DNA of 64,000 nucleotides from Candidatus Scalindua sp. (GTDB taxonomy: Bacteria; Planctomycetota; Brocadiia; Brocadiales; Scalinduaceae), in the NCBI GenBank assembly GCA_031316155.1, contig JALDRB010000006.1, positions 186,001 to 250,000 of the forward strand, written 5' to 3'. The first letter of the stretch is position 1, and the number at the start of each line of letters is the position of its first letter. Below the pieces are notes generated by a model that saw only the letters and a program-made list of their open reading frames with translations, made no database searches and was not told the DNA's origin. The position numbers were made by a program, and so were the translations under genes. Of the stretch, positions 47,126 to 56,041 are shown one piece after another.

Positions 47126-47242
47126 TTATAGTATCTTATTTCGAAATTGATTTGCAGCGAAAGAATTATTTTCTGCAATAAAATGAGTGAGATCCCTAAA
47201 GTTCAATTTGGCAGTGGGGGACTATTCTATTTCGAAAGCCAT
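47126..47242 (-). pseudogene. ParE/RelE-type toxin fragment
   Basis: It starts at an ATG overlapping the antitoxin's last codons. It reads MAFEIE, TAG, then SPTAKLNFRDLTHFIAENNS and FAANQFRNKIL before TAA. This is the N-terminal third of a ParE-like toxin with a nonsense codon at position 7. Confidence 0.65.
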
Positions 47243-47418
47243 GATGAAGATTCTTCTTCAATTTGATTATGAGGAATTCCTTTGCCTTCATCCAATTCTT
47301 TTAAGGCTTTTCGAATTCCGGCAACGAATTCTATTCGCTCTTTTACGTCTTCCCATGTGGCATTATCAGGAAGATTTTTTATTGTATCTATGGCTATTTC
47401 TTTTACAGAAATGAACAA
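47227..47418 (-). CDS. Small antitoxin-like protein
   Basis: 63 residues from a TTG start: ISVKEIAIDTIKNLPDNATW followed by EDVKERIEFVAGIRKALKEL. It belongs to the common antitoxin family with LP-x2-A-[ST]-W-[DE]-[ED] and a C-terminal GKGIPHNQ segment. Its partner toxin downstream is broken. Confidence 0.65.
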   Translation of the reverse strand: MFISVKEIAIDTIKNLPDNATWEDVKERIEFVAGIRKALKELDEGKGIPHNQIEEESSSWLSK

Positions 47419-47549
47419 TACTTTAGCAGATTTGTTATTTGAATCAAGTAAAACATATCCTGTTTTTTCTCTTGATTTTAATAATAGGCTATCTATGATA
47501 AATTATCTATTCTTTCACATTATACCAACGCAAAATATAAGGAGATACA

Positions 47550-47834
47550 ATGGTAAATACAAAGGAACTCTTAAACCAGGATGATGTTTTATCACGGATA
47601 CATCAATTTGAGCTGGAGAGAGAAGAAGGGAAAATATTTATTAATATCAGAGAGCCTCTGGGCGGCTCAGACAAGGGAACTTTCATTGCGGTTCCAACCG
47701 TTATCATTCAGGATTGCACCAATACTCAATACGTAGGCTTGGGCGATACGATTGAGGAAGCATTGGAAGATTGCCTGAAGAGGATTAAGGGTGTATCATT
47801 CAGTCAGATTATACCTGGGAGTAAAGTGACTTAG
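47550..47834 (+). CDS. Conserved-looking small protein of unknown function
   Basis: 94 residues with AAGGAG six bases before the ATG. The body is MVNTKELLNQDDVLSRIHQF, then KIFINIREPLGGSDKGTFIA, VPTVIIQDCTNTQYVGLGDT and IEEALEDCLKRIKGV. Codon use and composition look real. The alternation of beta-like and helix-like segments suggests a compact fold. I cannot name the family. Confidence 0.55.
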   Translation: MVNTKELLNQDDVLSRIHQFELEREEGKIFINIREPLGGSDKGTFIAVPTVIIQDCTNTQYVGLGDTIEEALEDCLKRIKGVSFSQIIPGSKVT

Positions 47835-47929
47835 ATTCCTATAGGAAGAGGTGCCCGGCAACATCCATTGTATTATGCACTTATCGTTTGCTAGGCCTTA
47901 ATTCCCTAATTTAATGCAGAGGAAATTCA

Positions 47930-47971
47930 AAATCATATTTTGAAAGAGTTGTGCAGGAGGCACTAACTCGA
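47930..47971 (+). repeat. Family B element, partial copy B5 (3' third)
   Basis: Only the last linker and hairpin 3 remain: ATATTTTGAAAGAGTTGTGC, then AGGAGGCACTAACTCGA. It lies 265 bp upstream of the rubredoxin gene. Confidence 0.8.
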
Positions 47972-48149
47972 CCATCTTTTCTCTGTTGGAAACATATTTC
48001 TCATCAAGGTTTTTTCGTGAAGATAATGATGAAGGGTATAATGAGAAAGTGCACATGAAAAAAGATTTTGTTTTATTCAGCTATTTCATGTATGATAAAG
48101 CTTTGATTAGGGAGAAGCACTTTATCATAAAGTTAGGTTATTATAACAG

Positions 48150-48180
48150 TTGCAAAATCTAGCATTTGAAATACTATAAT
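48150..48180 (+). promoter_or_regulatory. Weak candidate promoter for rubredoxin-ADH
   Basis: A perfect TATAAT at 48175-48180 with TTGCAA at 48150-48155, spaced 19 bp (long). The distance to the ATG is 56 bp. Confidence 0.4.
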
Positions 48181-48236
48181 ACGTATCCTACTTTGATGTA
48201 CCAATCAGAATTAACCTGTTTTTAGGAGGGAATTAA

Positions 48237-48401
48237 ATGTCTAAATGGGAATGTAGCGTTTGCGGTTATATATATGATCCGGCAAAAGGTGATAATATGG
48301 GTGGTATTGAACCAAATACAGCTTTTGAAGATTTACCTGATGACTGGGTGTGTCCGGCTTGCGGAGCAAATAAGGATGCTTTTCAGATAGTGGAGAAATA
48401 A
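48237..48401 (+). CDS. rub: Rubredoxin
   Basis: 54 residues. [17 protein letters not shown] and [15 protein letters not shown] carry the two CxxC pairs that bind one iron. TAGGAGGG lies 8 bp before the ATG. Rubredoxins carry single electrons to flavodiiron proteins or peroxide reductases; a flavodiiron gene is at 38524. Its TAA stop overlaps the downstream ADH start (TAATG), so the two are translationally coupled. Confidence 0.97.
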   Translation: MSKWECSVCGYIYDPAKGDNMGGIEPNTAFEDLPDDWVCPACGANKDAFQIVEK

Positions 48402-49429
48402 TGAAGGCTGTTCTCTTTTACGAGCATGGAGACACAGATAAGTTAGTATACACTGACTATGCAAAGCCTGAGATTTCTTCTTCAGAGGTATTGGTAAAGG
48501 TAAAGGCCTGCGGTTTGAACCATCTCGATATTTGGGTAAGAGAAGGGATACCTGGTGTTACGATTCCTTTACCTCACATTCTCGGTTGTGAGATCAGTGG
48601 TGAGGTAACTCAAGTCGGTAGTGATGTGAAAAAGGTATGTGAAGGACAAAGGGTACTTGTAGCGCCCGGCATAAATTGTGGAAGGTGTGAATATTGTCTT
48701 TCTGCCAATGAGAGCCTTTGCAGTGAATTCAGGATAATGGGATTTCAAATTGACGGTGGTTATGCCGAATATGTTAAGGTTCCGGCTGAGAATATTCTTG
48801 AGATTTCTGATACGTTATCCTTTGAAGAGTGGGCTGCCGTACCGCTCGTATTTTTGACAGCATGGCATATGCTTAAGACTCGTGCAGGGCTCAGAGCAGG
48901 AGAAACCGTATTGGTTCATGCTGCCGGTAGTGGTATCGGCAGTGCAGCAGTTCAGATAGCGAAACTGAGCGGTGCTGAGGTGATAGCGACCGCGGGTACC
49001 GCCGAGAAATTGGAAAAGGCCGGGGAGCTGGGTGCGGATTATGGGATCGATTATCTGAAAGACGACTTTGTGGAAAAGGTAAAAGAGTTTACCCACGGTA
49101 ATGGTGTTGATGTTGTATTCGAGCATATTGGACCGGAGACATTTGAGAAGAGCCTTTTATGTCTCAAGCGGGGGGGGAGAATTGTTACGTGTGGTGCCAC
49201 CAGCGGTCCTGTAGTGAACATCGATTTGCGATTTTTCTTTGTTAAGCAGCTCTCCATTTCCGGCTGTTATATGGGGAGCAGGAAAGAGCTTATCGAAGTC
49301 TTACGGCTGGTTAAGTCCGGTAGATTAAAGCCTGTCGTAGATTCTGTATTTCAACTCAAAGATGCAATAGAAGCTCAGAGAAGGATGATAGAGAGAAAGC
49401 AGTTTGGAAAGATTGTTCTGGTTCCATAG
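48401..49429 (+). CDS. Zinc-type alcohol dehydrogenase / quinone oxidoreductase family protein
   Basis: 342 residues of the medium-chain dehydrogenase superfamily. The catalytic zinc region is HILGCEISGEVTQVGSDVK; the structural zinc cysteines are CGRCEYCLSANESLC near residue 90. The NAD(P)-binding Rossmann motif is GSGIGSAAVQIAKLSGAEVI near 180. It oxidises alcohols or reduces quinones or enoyl groups; the substrate is unknown. It is coupled to rubredoxin, an unusual neighbour for such an enzyme. Confidence 0.92.
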   Translation: MKAVLFYEHGDTDKLVYTDYAKPEISSSEVLVKVKACGLNHLDIWVREGIPGVTIPLPHILGCEISGEVTQVGSDVKKVCEGQRVLVAPGINCGRCEYCLSANESLCSEFRIMGFQIDGGYAEYVKVPAENILEISDTLSFEEWAAVPLVFLTAWHMLKTRAGLRAGETVLVHAAGSGIGSAAVQIAKLSGAEVIATAGTAEKLEKAGELGADYGIDYLKDDFVEKVKEFTHGNGVDVVFEHIGPETFEKSLLCLKRGGRIVTCGATSGPVVNIDLRFFFVKQLSISGCYMGSRKELIEVLRLVKSGRLKPVVDSVFQLKDAIEAQRRMIERKQFGKIVLVP

Positions 49430-49509
49430 ATGTATGCACAAATGTAGTGCTTATAAAGAGAACGTGACAGTCTTAATTCTGTAATAAATCCAGCGTGCAG
49501 CAAATGTTC

Positions 49510-50172
49510 TTATTTTAAAAGACTTAAGATCTCCAGCGGATGAGTAATCAATGACCGTGCTCCGCTCTCCTTTAATTCCTCTGCTGTTCGAAAACCCCAT
49601 AGTACTCCAACCGGATACATACCAGCGGTAACAGATGTTTTCATGTCGATGCTTGTATCACCAAGGTAGAGGAACTTTGACGGTGAAATGTTTAAGTTGT
49701 TAGCTACCTCCAATGCACCAGCCGGGTCCGGCTTACGGGGAACGCCGTTGCGTTGGCCGAGTACGATATTGAAATTCCATTTTGGCAAAAGCGCAGTTAC
49801 ACACCGTTTTGTGTATTCATGAGGTTTGTTAGAAAGTACAGCCAGCTTAAGTTTGCGTGCAATCAGCGCATCCAGCATTTCCGGAACCCCCTCATATGGG
49901 GTAGTTTTTACGTTCCAATTCAGTCTGTAGTCTATGCGGAAAGAATCAAGACATGCAGTTATAATGGTATCAATTCTCTTATCTTCAGGCAACGCTCGGG
50001 TGACAAATTCAAAAGCTCCATCACCAATGAAATAACGGTATGCGTCTATATGATGCACTGGTAATCCATTTTGTAAAAGAACACGGTTCATGGAATTAGC
50101 CAAATCTTCCAGCGTGTTGAGCAAAGTTCCATCCAGGTCAAATATGACTGCATCGAAGGGATAATCATTCAT
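49510..50172 (-). CDS. gph: Phosphoglycolate phosphatase-like HAD hydrolase
   Basis: 220 residues. The HAD motif I nucleophile Asp is in VIFDLDGTLLNTLEDL, motif II Ser in AVLSNKPHEY, motif III Lys in RKPDPAG and motif IV Asp pair in LYLGDTSIDMKTS. The cap and length match Gph. It dephosphorylates 2-phosphoglycolate or similar small phosphates. It stands alone on the minus strand. Confidence 0.88.
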   Translation of the reverse strand: MNDYPFDAVIFDLDGTLLNTLEDLANSMNRVLLQNGLPVHHIDAYRYFIGDGAFEFVTRALPEDKRIDTIITACLDSFRIDYRLNWNVKTTPYEGVPEMLDALIARKLKLAVLSNKPHEYTKRCVTALLPKWNFNIVLGQRNGVPRKPDPAGALEVANNLNISPSKFLYLGDTSIDMKTSVTAGMYPVGVLWGFRTAEELKESGARSLITHPLEILSLLK

Positions 50173-50364
50173 GACAATTGATTCAGGATTCGGAAAAAAT
50201 GAAACCTTCTAAAGTAATTTCACATCAAGTATACCCAATATTAGATGAGAATAAAACCCTTTTATAATATAAGAGAAACATGATAGTTCAGACTTATTTG
50301 ATATTCAGAAAATTTTTGAGGATACAGTCGGTTTACTCACTCTTTTGACTGTAGTAAAGTTACT

Positions 50365-51516
50365 ATGCTCAATCTCTTTTTGCTTGTTTTTTGTGTTGTT
50401 TCCGTTTTAATCTGGCTTTCTCTGATATCTATGACGATACGCTGGCGAATGGCAGAGCGTTGGGATACGACAGACTTGATAAGGGTATCAATTTCCCAAT
50501 GGCCACGTTTATCTGTTATTGTACCGGCTCGAAATGAGGAGGACTCTCTCGTTACGACACTTCCCTCCTGGTTCCGACAGGACTATCCCGATTCAGAAAT
50601 CATACTGATAGATGATGAATCGAATGATCACACAGTGGAACGTGCAAAAGCTATTGCTGAGCAGTGTAACAGCAAGATACGTATTCTTCATGGTACAACA
50701 CCACCATCCGGTTGGACTGGTAAACTATGGGCACTCCAGCAGGGAATCTGCGTATCTTCAGGAGAATGGTTGTTATTTACGGATGCGGATATTTTTCATC
50801 ATCCAAATCTCTGGAGAGGTTTGGTAGCCAAAGCCTTAACTGAAAAACACTCTATGGTCTCTCTTATGGCACTGCTCGATACGAAAGGAGTTTGGGCGCG
50901 GCTTTTAATCCCGGCTTTTGTTTACTTCTTTCATATGATGTATCCGTTTGAGAAGGTAAGGGATCCGCGATCACAGGTATCGGCTGCTGCTGGTGGTTGT
51001 ATACTTATTGCACGAAGTGCACTGAATAAGATAGGAGGAATTGAGGGGCATCGGAATGCTTGGATTGATGACCTCGCACTCGCAAAACGAGTGAAGCAAG
51101 CCAGCCTGCCAATTTCTCTCTCCCTTACCAAATCTGCGGTAAGCATTCGCCCTTACCACAAGCTTGCCGAAGTCTGGAAGATGGTTGCACGTAATGCTTT
51201 TGTTCAATTACGATGCTCATGGTTCCTTCTGTTTTTTACGGTACTGGTGATGGCAACTTTATTTCTGATACCTGTAGGCGGTATGTGCGCATGGATCACG
51301 GGTACCGGTTCACCCGTAGTGTCCTGCATCTCCTGTGTCGCTCTTGTGCTGATGGTAATTACGTATATACCAACACTCCGCTTCTTTGGTTTAAGCATTG
51401 TGAGAGCAGTGATGTTACCTATTGCTGGTATTCTTTATGCGGGAATGACCGTTACTTCTGCCATCAACCATCTTTCAGGCATGCGTGAGTGGAGGGGTAC
51501 ACGGAGGGGAAAATAG
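50365..51516 (+). CDS. hpnB: Hopanoid-associated family 2 glycosyltransferase, HpnB-like
   Basis: 383 residues. One N-terminal membrane segment (LFLLVFCVVSVLIWLSLI), then a GT-A domain with VIVPARNEEDSL, ILIDDESNDHT and the DXD-type FTDADIFHHPN. PPSGWTGKLWALQQG is typical of HpnB. Three C-terminal membrane spans follow. HpnB-like enzymes are encoded with squalene-hopene cyclase clusters and may glycosylate bacteriohopanepolyols. No other hpn gene lies in the window, so the name is by similarity. Confidence 0.82.
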   Translation: MLNLFLLVFCVVSVLIWLSLISMTIRWRMAERWDTTDLIRVSISQWPRLSVIVPARNEEDSLVTTLPSWFRQDYPDSEIILIDDESNDHTVERAKAIAEQCNSKIRILHGTTPPSGWTGKLWALQQGICVSSGEWLLFTDADIFHHPNLWRGLVAKALTEKHSMVSLMALLDTKGVWARLLIPAFVYFFHMMYPFEKVRDPRSQVSAAAGGCILIARSALNKIGGIEGHRNAWIDDLALAKRVKQASLPISLSLTKSAVSIRPYHKLAEVWKMVARNAFVQLRCSWFLLFFTVLVMATLFLIPVGGMCAWITGTGSPVVSCISCVALVLMVITYIPTLRFFGLSIVRAVMLPIAGILYAGMTVTSAINHLSGMREWRGTRRGK

Positions 51517-51877
51517 ATGGATTATTACTCTGCAAGTGTTTCATGTTTTGTGGAAAAAGTTAGGTATCGTATTAAAAAACCAGAACTCTTTACATTCATT
51601 GGGACAGGTGCATAAATAAGGTTGTTGGGAGAGGTGGAACTGGCCGAGTGTCTCATATCCCAGTTAATTATAATGACTTGAGCTGTATTCCTTTAACTGG
51701 TGTGGCAATCCGGAATGGGAATGCTGGACTAGTAACAGGGAAGGCGATGAAGTCATTAATGATTACTGTGGCCGGCTACATGAAATCTGTCGGTACAACG
51801 CCAATGTTTGTTTATAATTGACTTTGAAGTGTTTGGTTTATAAGATAGACTCTCTTTCGTTGAGCGGTTTCATCTGA
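51517..51877. other. Stretch without an intact gene
   Basis: About 360 bp between hpnB and family A copy A7. One frame (about 51622-51822) stays open (GRGGTGRVSHIPVNYNDLS, then TGVAIRNGNAGLVTGKAM) but has no start and no recognised family. Probably a gene remnant. Confidence 0.4.
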
Positions 51878-52016
51878 TATACTAATACCGATTTGGTTTC
51901 CGGTTTTACCCGAAACCAAATCCTGGAGAAGGTATCCCCGGACAAAAGGCGCCGAGGACTTTACTCGCTCAATTTTATCCCGGATTTTGTCCGAAAATCA
52001 TTGTGAGATGAGTATA
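51878..52016 (+). repeat. Family A dispersed repeat, copy A7
   Basis: A full-length 139 bp copy. The stem GATTTGGTTTCCGGTTTTAC has a changed base matched by a change in the opposite arm region (CCGAAACCAAATC). Confidence 0.92.
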
Positions 52017-52133
52017 TAATCCTCTTTCAGACCGCTTTTCTATTTATTAGACGAGTGGGGAATGTTAACTGCTACAGACAGAGGAAAAGAGATATAATTT
52101 TACCGTACTATTCTAGAAAGGAGTAACAGATTT

Positions 52134-53036
52134 ATGGAATTAAGAAACAATATACTTGTTCGTTTAACAGTAGCCGCATTTTTCTTGGTGGTCTTGCAGA
52201 CCGGGTGTTCTACTACAGTGAAAACACCGTCTCTTTCACCGGCAGAATCTAAAATTAGCCAGCCTGAGATTCTGGATACGGTTAAAGAAGAGACTCTTAC
52301 TCAAGAAGTACCGAAAATTTCCCAGCCGGAAATATCCGATACGGTGAAGAAACCAGCTCGTTCCCAGAGAGTAGCGGGAACCGGCCTGTTAGAAATTTTT
52401 GATCCAAATCAATTTCCAGAATTTAAAGATGATTATGGTAAAATAATGCTGCTTTATGCGATAGACAACAGCAGGATGTATTTTGAAAAAATCAAGTCAT
52501 ACCCGGGCTTATTTAAATCGGCAGGTTTTACACCTGAAAAACAGTTGGAAACCTTAGTGTTTTTCAGAGATGGATACCTTCGTTGTAAGAATTCTCAGGA
52601 ACTGAATGAATTTATTACCAGGAACTTCAGGATATTTCAGGTTGTTGGAAAAGAATCTGATGGAGAGGTTCACTTTACCGGTTATGGAACACCTCTTGAC
52701 GACGCAAGTGTTACAGAGAAATGGACATACGCAGTCTCCCACGGTTCACTTGGTGCTACTCTCGCCTCAATAAGGAGTATTGCCACTAAGAAAGGTCTCT
52801 TTCCTCCCGGAGGGCTGGCCTTTGCTGTTATTGAGACGGGAAAGCAGAATGGTGACAATCAGGCTCAGGGTAAAGGAGTGGTAGGTAAATCATTCTTTGT
52901 TCTGGATCAGGATCCCAGGAGTGATATTAATATAGCTAACAGGGCGGACCTATTCTTTGGAGTAGGTGAAAATGCTATAAATGAGGCTGAGAGTTTAAAT
53001 GCCTCCGGCAAACTCTATTATCTTCTCAAGAAGTAA
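52134..53036 (+). CDS. Lipoprotein with a MltA-like/3D-domain C-terminus
   Basis: 300 residues. A lipoprotein signal ends in LQTGC (Cys25). Residues 35-80 are a Pro/Ser/Thr-rich linker with two imperfect repeats (KISQPEILDTVKEE and KISQPEISDTVKKP). The MltA hallmark HFTGYGTPLDD is near residue 181, and the end has RSIATKKGLFPPGGLAFAVI, then KSFFVLDQDPRSDINIANRA and DLFFGVGENA, parallel to the MltA segment with the catalytic Asp (QDTGG-x-I ... RADLFWG). It would cut peptidoglycan at the outer face. The central double-psi barrel is shorter than in E. coli MltA, so activity is uncertain. Confidence 0.7.
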   Translation: MELRNNILVRLTVAAFFLVVLQTGCSTTVKTPSLSPAESKISQPEILDTVKEETLTQEVPKISQPEISDTVKKPARSQRVAGTGLLEIFDPNQFPEFKDDYGKIMLLYAIDNSRMYFEKIKSYPGLFKSAGFTPEKQLETLVFFRDGYLRCKNSQELNEFITRNFRIFQVVGKESDGEVHFTGYGTPLDDASVTEKWTYAVSHGSLGATLASIRSIATKKGLFPPGGLAFAVIETGKQNGDNQAQGKGVVGKSFFVLDQDPRSDINIANRADLFFGVGENAINEAESLNASGKLYYLLKK

Positions 53037-53094
53037 GTTAATGCATAGAAATTCCAATGCCAACAAAATTTTTGGAGGTTAAGAAAATTGACTG

Positions 53095-53300
53095 GATGAC
53101 TCGGACGTGTAAGCACCAAATAATAAATTCCAAATAACAAACAAATCACAATAAACAAACACAAAATTCCAAAAAGACCAGTTTTAATCATTTCTGACTG
53201 CCGACAGGCAGGAGAACACTGGAATTTGTAATTTGTTTGTAGTTTGTGATTTGAGATTTGTAATTTTTATCTACCTGGATGGTTATGGCTCGTCCTGGTT
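53095..53300. repeat. Family C AT-rich dispersed repeat, copy C3
   Basis: From GACTGGATGACTCGGACGTG through AATAACAAACAAATCACAAT and, after a D-type CTGCCGACAGGCAGG, AATTTGTAATTTGTTTGTAG, to GGCTCGTCCTGGTTATAC. The two AT-rich halves are inverse to each other. Confidence 0.75.
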
Positions 53301-53477
53301 ATACATTCATAAGCGCAAAGATTTTGACGAATCTTAACTTGTTCACCTAATCGTAAGTTGGTGTTGATACAACAGCGTAGAAATCGGGAGGAGGATTTGC
53401 AATTCACCAACCGGAGGTGTATACGATAAGGATGTAAAGTCGGGGAGAGTTAGACGTGATACGTTTAGTAATATGGA

Positions 53478-54821
53478 TTATTCACTGAAATCTTTCCGGT
53501 TTTGCACTCTTTTTTCTTTATTATATTCCATCCTCTTTCTGATCTCTTTATCAAAACCGTTATCAGTGGGTTTATAGTACTCTTTATCTTGCAACTCCCC
53601 GGGCAAATAAGACTGTTCGGCATATCCTCCATAACTGTGCGGATATTTGTATCCTTTTCCATAACCAATGTCTTTCATCAGTGATGTTGGAGCATTTCGA
53701 ATATGAAGTGGTACCCCAAGGGCACCTTTTTCTTTAACATCTTTTAATGCATCTTGATAGGCTTTGTATGAGGCATTGCTCTTCGGTGCAGAAGCAAGAT
53801 AGGTTACACCCTGTGCCAGAGGTATCCAGCCTTCCGGTTTGCCAACAAAGTGAAAGGCATCTTTTACAGCCACAGCTACCTGTATAGCGGCCGGATCAGC
53901 ATTCCCGATATCCTCTAAGGCAAAGATAATCATTCGTCGTGCAATAAAGAGTGGGTCTTCTCCAGCTTCCAGCATTCGTGCAAGCCAATAGAGCGCTGCA
54001 TCCGGATCACTGCCACGCATTGACTTGATGAAGGCTGAAATAACATTGTAATGTTCTTCGCCGCCTTTGTCATAGAGAAGAGCCTTTTGCTGCATCGATT
54101 CCTGGGCAATTTCCAGGGTCACGATTCGTTTGTTTCCCTGTTCCGGTACCGACAGCATTGCGGCAGATTCAAGGGTATTTAAGGCAACTCTCGCCTCTCC
54201 ATGAGAACGTTCCAGGATAAAGGAAAAGGCATCTTCTTTTACTTCTATTGTTAAATTACCGAGTCCACGTTCTTTATCTGATAAGGCATTGTTTATAATT
54301 ATTTTGAGGTGGTCTTCTGTCAGCTGTTCCAGAATCAGCACCTTACACCGGGAAAGAAGTGGAGCATTGACTTCAAAGGAAGGGTTTTCTGTTGTGGCGC
54401 CAATCAGCGTAATGGTGCCGTCTTCTACATGATGGAGAAAAGCGTCCTGCTGGGTCTTGTTGAATCTATGGATCTCATCGACAAAGAGGATAGTTCTTTC
54501 ACGATAAAATTTCAGATGCTCTTTGGCTTCTGCAATGACTGCACGAATATCCTTTACACCTGACAATACAGCGGAAAATGAAATAAAGTGTGCTTTCATA
54601 GCATGAGCAATAATTAAGGCAAGCGTTGTCTTTCCAACTCCAGGGGGGCCCCAAAAGATTAATGATACTAATTCCTTATTTTCTACAAATTTTCTGAGGA
54701 TTTTTTTGGGTCCAACGAGGTGTTCCTGTCCGACAAACTCGCCTAAATTTCGCGGTCTCATCCGATCGGCTAATGGTGTTTTCTTGGCAGACTTTCCGCT
54801 TGCTTCAAATAGGTCTTCCAT
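53478..54821 (-). CDS. rarA: Replication-associated recombination protein A (RarA/MgsA AAA ATPase)
   Basis: 447 residues from the internal ATG at 54821 (MEDLFEASGK). A longer frame to 54878 would translate the first hairpin of a family B copy and is rejected. The clamp-loader-like core has WGPPGVGKTTLALI (Walker A), LFVDEIHRFNKTQQDAFL (Walker B) and TENPSFEVNAPLLSRCKVL (sensor/arginine finger). The C-terminal MgsA domain follows (GSDPDAALYWLARMLEAGED). It acts at stalled forks. Confidence 0.93.
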   Translation of the reverse strand: MEDLFEASGKSAKKTPLADRMRPRNLGEFVGQEHLVGPKKILRKFVENKELVSLIFWGPPGVGKTTLALIIAHAMKAHFISFSAVLSGVKDIRAVIAEAKEHLKFYRERTILFVDEIHRFNKTQQDAFLHHVEDGTITLIGATTENPSFEVNAPLLSRCKVLILEQLTEDHLKIIINNALSDKERGLGNLTIEVKEDAFSFILERSHGEARVALNTLESAAMLSVPEQGNKRIVTLEIAQESMQQKALLYDKGGEEHYNVISAFIKSMRGSDPDAALYWLARMLEAGEDPLFIARRMIIFALEDIGNADPAAIQVAVAVKDAFHFVGKPEGWIPLAQGVTYLASAPKSNASYKAYQDALKDVKEKGALGVPLHIRNAPTSLMKDIGYGKGYKYPHSYGGYAEQSYLPGELQDKEYYKPTDNGFDKEIRKRMEYNKEKRVQNRKDFSE

Positions 54822-54867
54822 GTTGAGTTGTTCATTCGCAAATAATTTAATAGAATACAATTTTTTT

Positions 54868-54917
54868 GTGCGAAGCACATATCCAAAAGGGCGTGAATCA
54901 ACGACACGAATCTCGTT
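54868..54917 (+). repeat. Family B element, partial copy B6 (5' two thirds)
   Basis: TGTGC-GAA-GCACA, then ATCCAAAAGGGCGT, then CAACGACACGAATCTCGTTG. The third hairpin is missing; a family D palindrome begins directly after. The loop of hairpin 2 lacks GGA here. It lies upstream of rarA in opposite orientation. Confidence 0.8.
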
Positions 54918-54971
54918 GCCCGCCCGGCCTATAGGCTATTCGCCAGACCGACGAGCTTTCTGGCGGACAGG
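54918..54971. repeat. Family D GC-rich palindrome
   Basis: CCCGCCCGGCCTATAGGC, then TTCGCCAGACC and TTTCTGGCGGACAGG; CGCCAG (54941-54946) pairs with CTGGCG (54960-54965). It is close to the palindrome inside A5 and truncates B6. Confidence 0.75.
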
Positions 54972-55096
54972 ATACAACAATTAATTATACCATAAATCTA
55001 CATCCAGATGAAACATTAGTCAATCATTTATGGGTGTCATCTTCCGCTTGCATTTTCCCTGTTACGAAGTACAATACGATTTTCTGTATTGAAGTT

Positions 55097-55233
55097 TATA
55101 CTAAAACCGATTTGGTTTTCGGTTTTACTGAAAACCAAATCTTGGTGAAGGTATCCTCGGACAAGACGCCGAGGACTTTACTCGCTCCGTTTTTTCTCGG
55201 ATTTTATCCGAAAACCATTATGAGATGAGTATA
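55097..55233 (+). repeat. Family A dispersed repeat, copy A8
   Basis: A 137 bp copy, 68 bp upstream of the CheX-like gene, same orientation. Confidence 0.92.
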
Positions 55234-55301
55234 TAGGGAAAGAACTCATGTTAAATCATGCAGAATCAGACCACAAGATCTAGCAGAAAGGGCGTTATCC
55301 T

Positions 55302-55832
55302 ATGGAATTAAAAGAGGTGATGGAGGATATTGCGCGAGATATTGCAGATGCCACAAAAACACTGTTTCAGTCGATGATTATGATGGAGCTGAAATATAAC
55401 CATGTTGTTTTGGCAGACGAAACGCATCTAAAAACAGATGTTACCAGTTTCGTTAGTTTCATGGGTAAGTATCACGGTATTGTTGGTATTTTTTGTTCTA
55501 AGAACTTTTCACTGAAGGTTGCATCAAGCATGTTAATGGAAGATCTTACAAAAATTACAACTGAAGTAATAGATGCTATTGGTGAAATAACTAATATGAT
55601 AGCAGGGAATGTGAAGACGAAAATTACTACAGATTATGGTGAGATGGACCTTTCTGTACCTATTACGTTTATTGGGGGAGACACCATAACACAGGCCGAG
55701 GAGGATGAACCTGTTGCATCTAACTCTTCGATCTTATGTGTAACTAAGGAACCGTGGTTATTAACTAGTTTTAGCTCTGATAAGGAAACATTTAACGTTG
55801 GACTGTTGCTTAAGGAGTCCGCACGACAATAA
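55302..55832 (+). CDS. cheX: CheX-like chemotaxis phosphatase
   Basis: 176 residues. The family signature E-x2-N is in DAIGEITNMIAGNVKTK near residue 100, in a helix that in CheX/CheC proteins dephosphorylates CheY-P. No cheA, cheY or methyl-accepting gene is in the window, so it may act on another response regulator. It stands alone after family A copy A8. Confidence 0.8.
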   Translation: MELKEVMEDIARDIADATKTLFQSMIMMELKYNHVVLADETHLKTDVTSFVSFMGKYHGIVGIFCSKNFSLKVASSMLMEDLTKITTEVIDAIGEITNMIAGNVKTKITTDYGEMDLSVPITFIGGDTITQAEEDEPVASNSSILCVTKEPWLLTSFSSDKETFNVGLLLKESARQ

Positions 55833-56041
55833 TAAAACGTATTATTTTGAAAAGATAGCCTGAATTGATCTCAGTTAGTAAAAAAGTGGAGGAGGAATAG
55901 AAGATTTCCTGTTTTGCTTGAAAAGAAACAGGCAGCAATATTTTATATTGAGTTGAAAATTTGACATATATAATAAGCCCTTTCGTTATATAAATTCATG
56001 GGTAGATGTCGGAGCGTTTTCTGTTAGTTCAGTCACAATAA

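Noticed and set aside
54822..54878. N-terminal extension of rarA
   Set aside because: The upstream ATG lies in the first hairpin of family B copy B6; the conserved protein begins at 54821.
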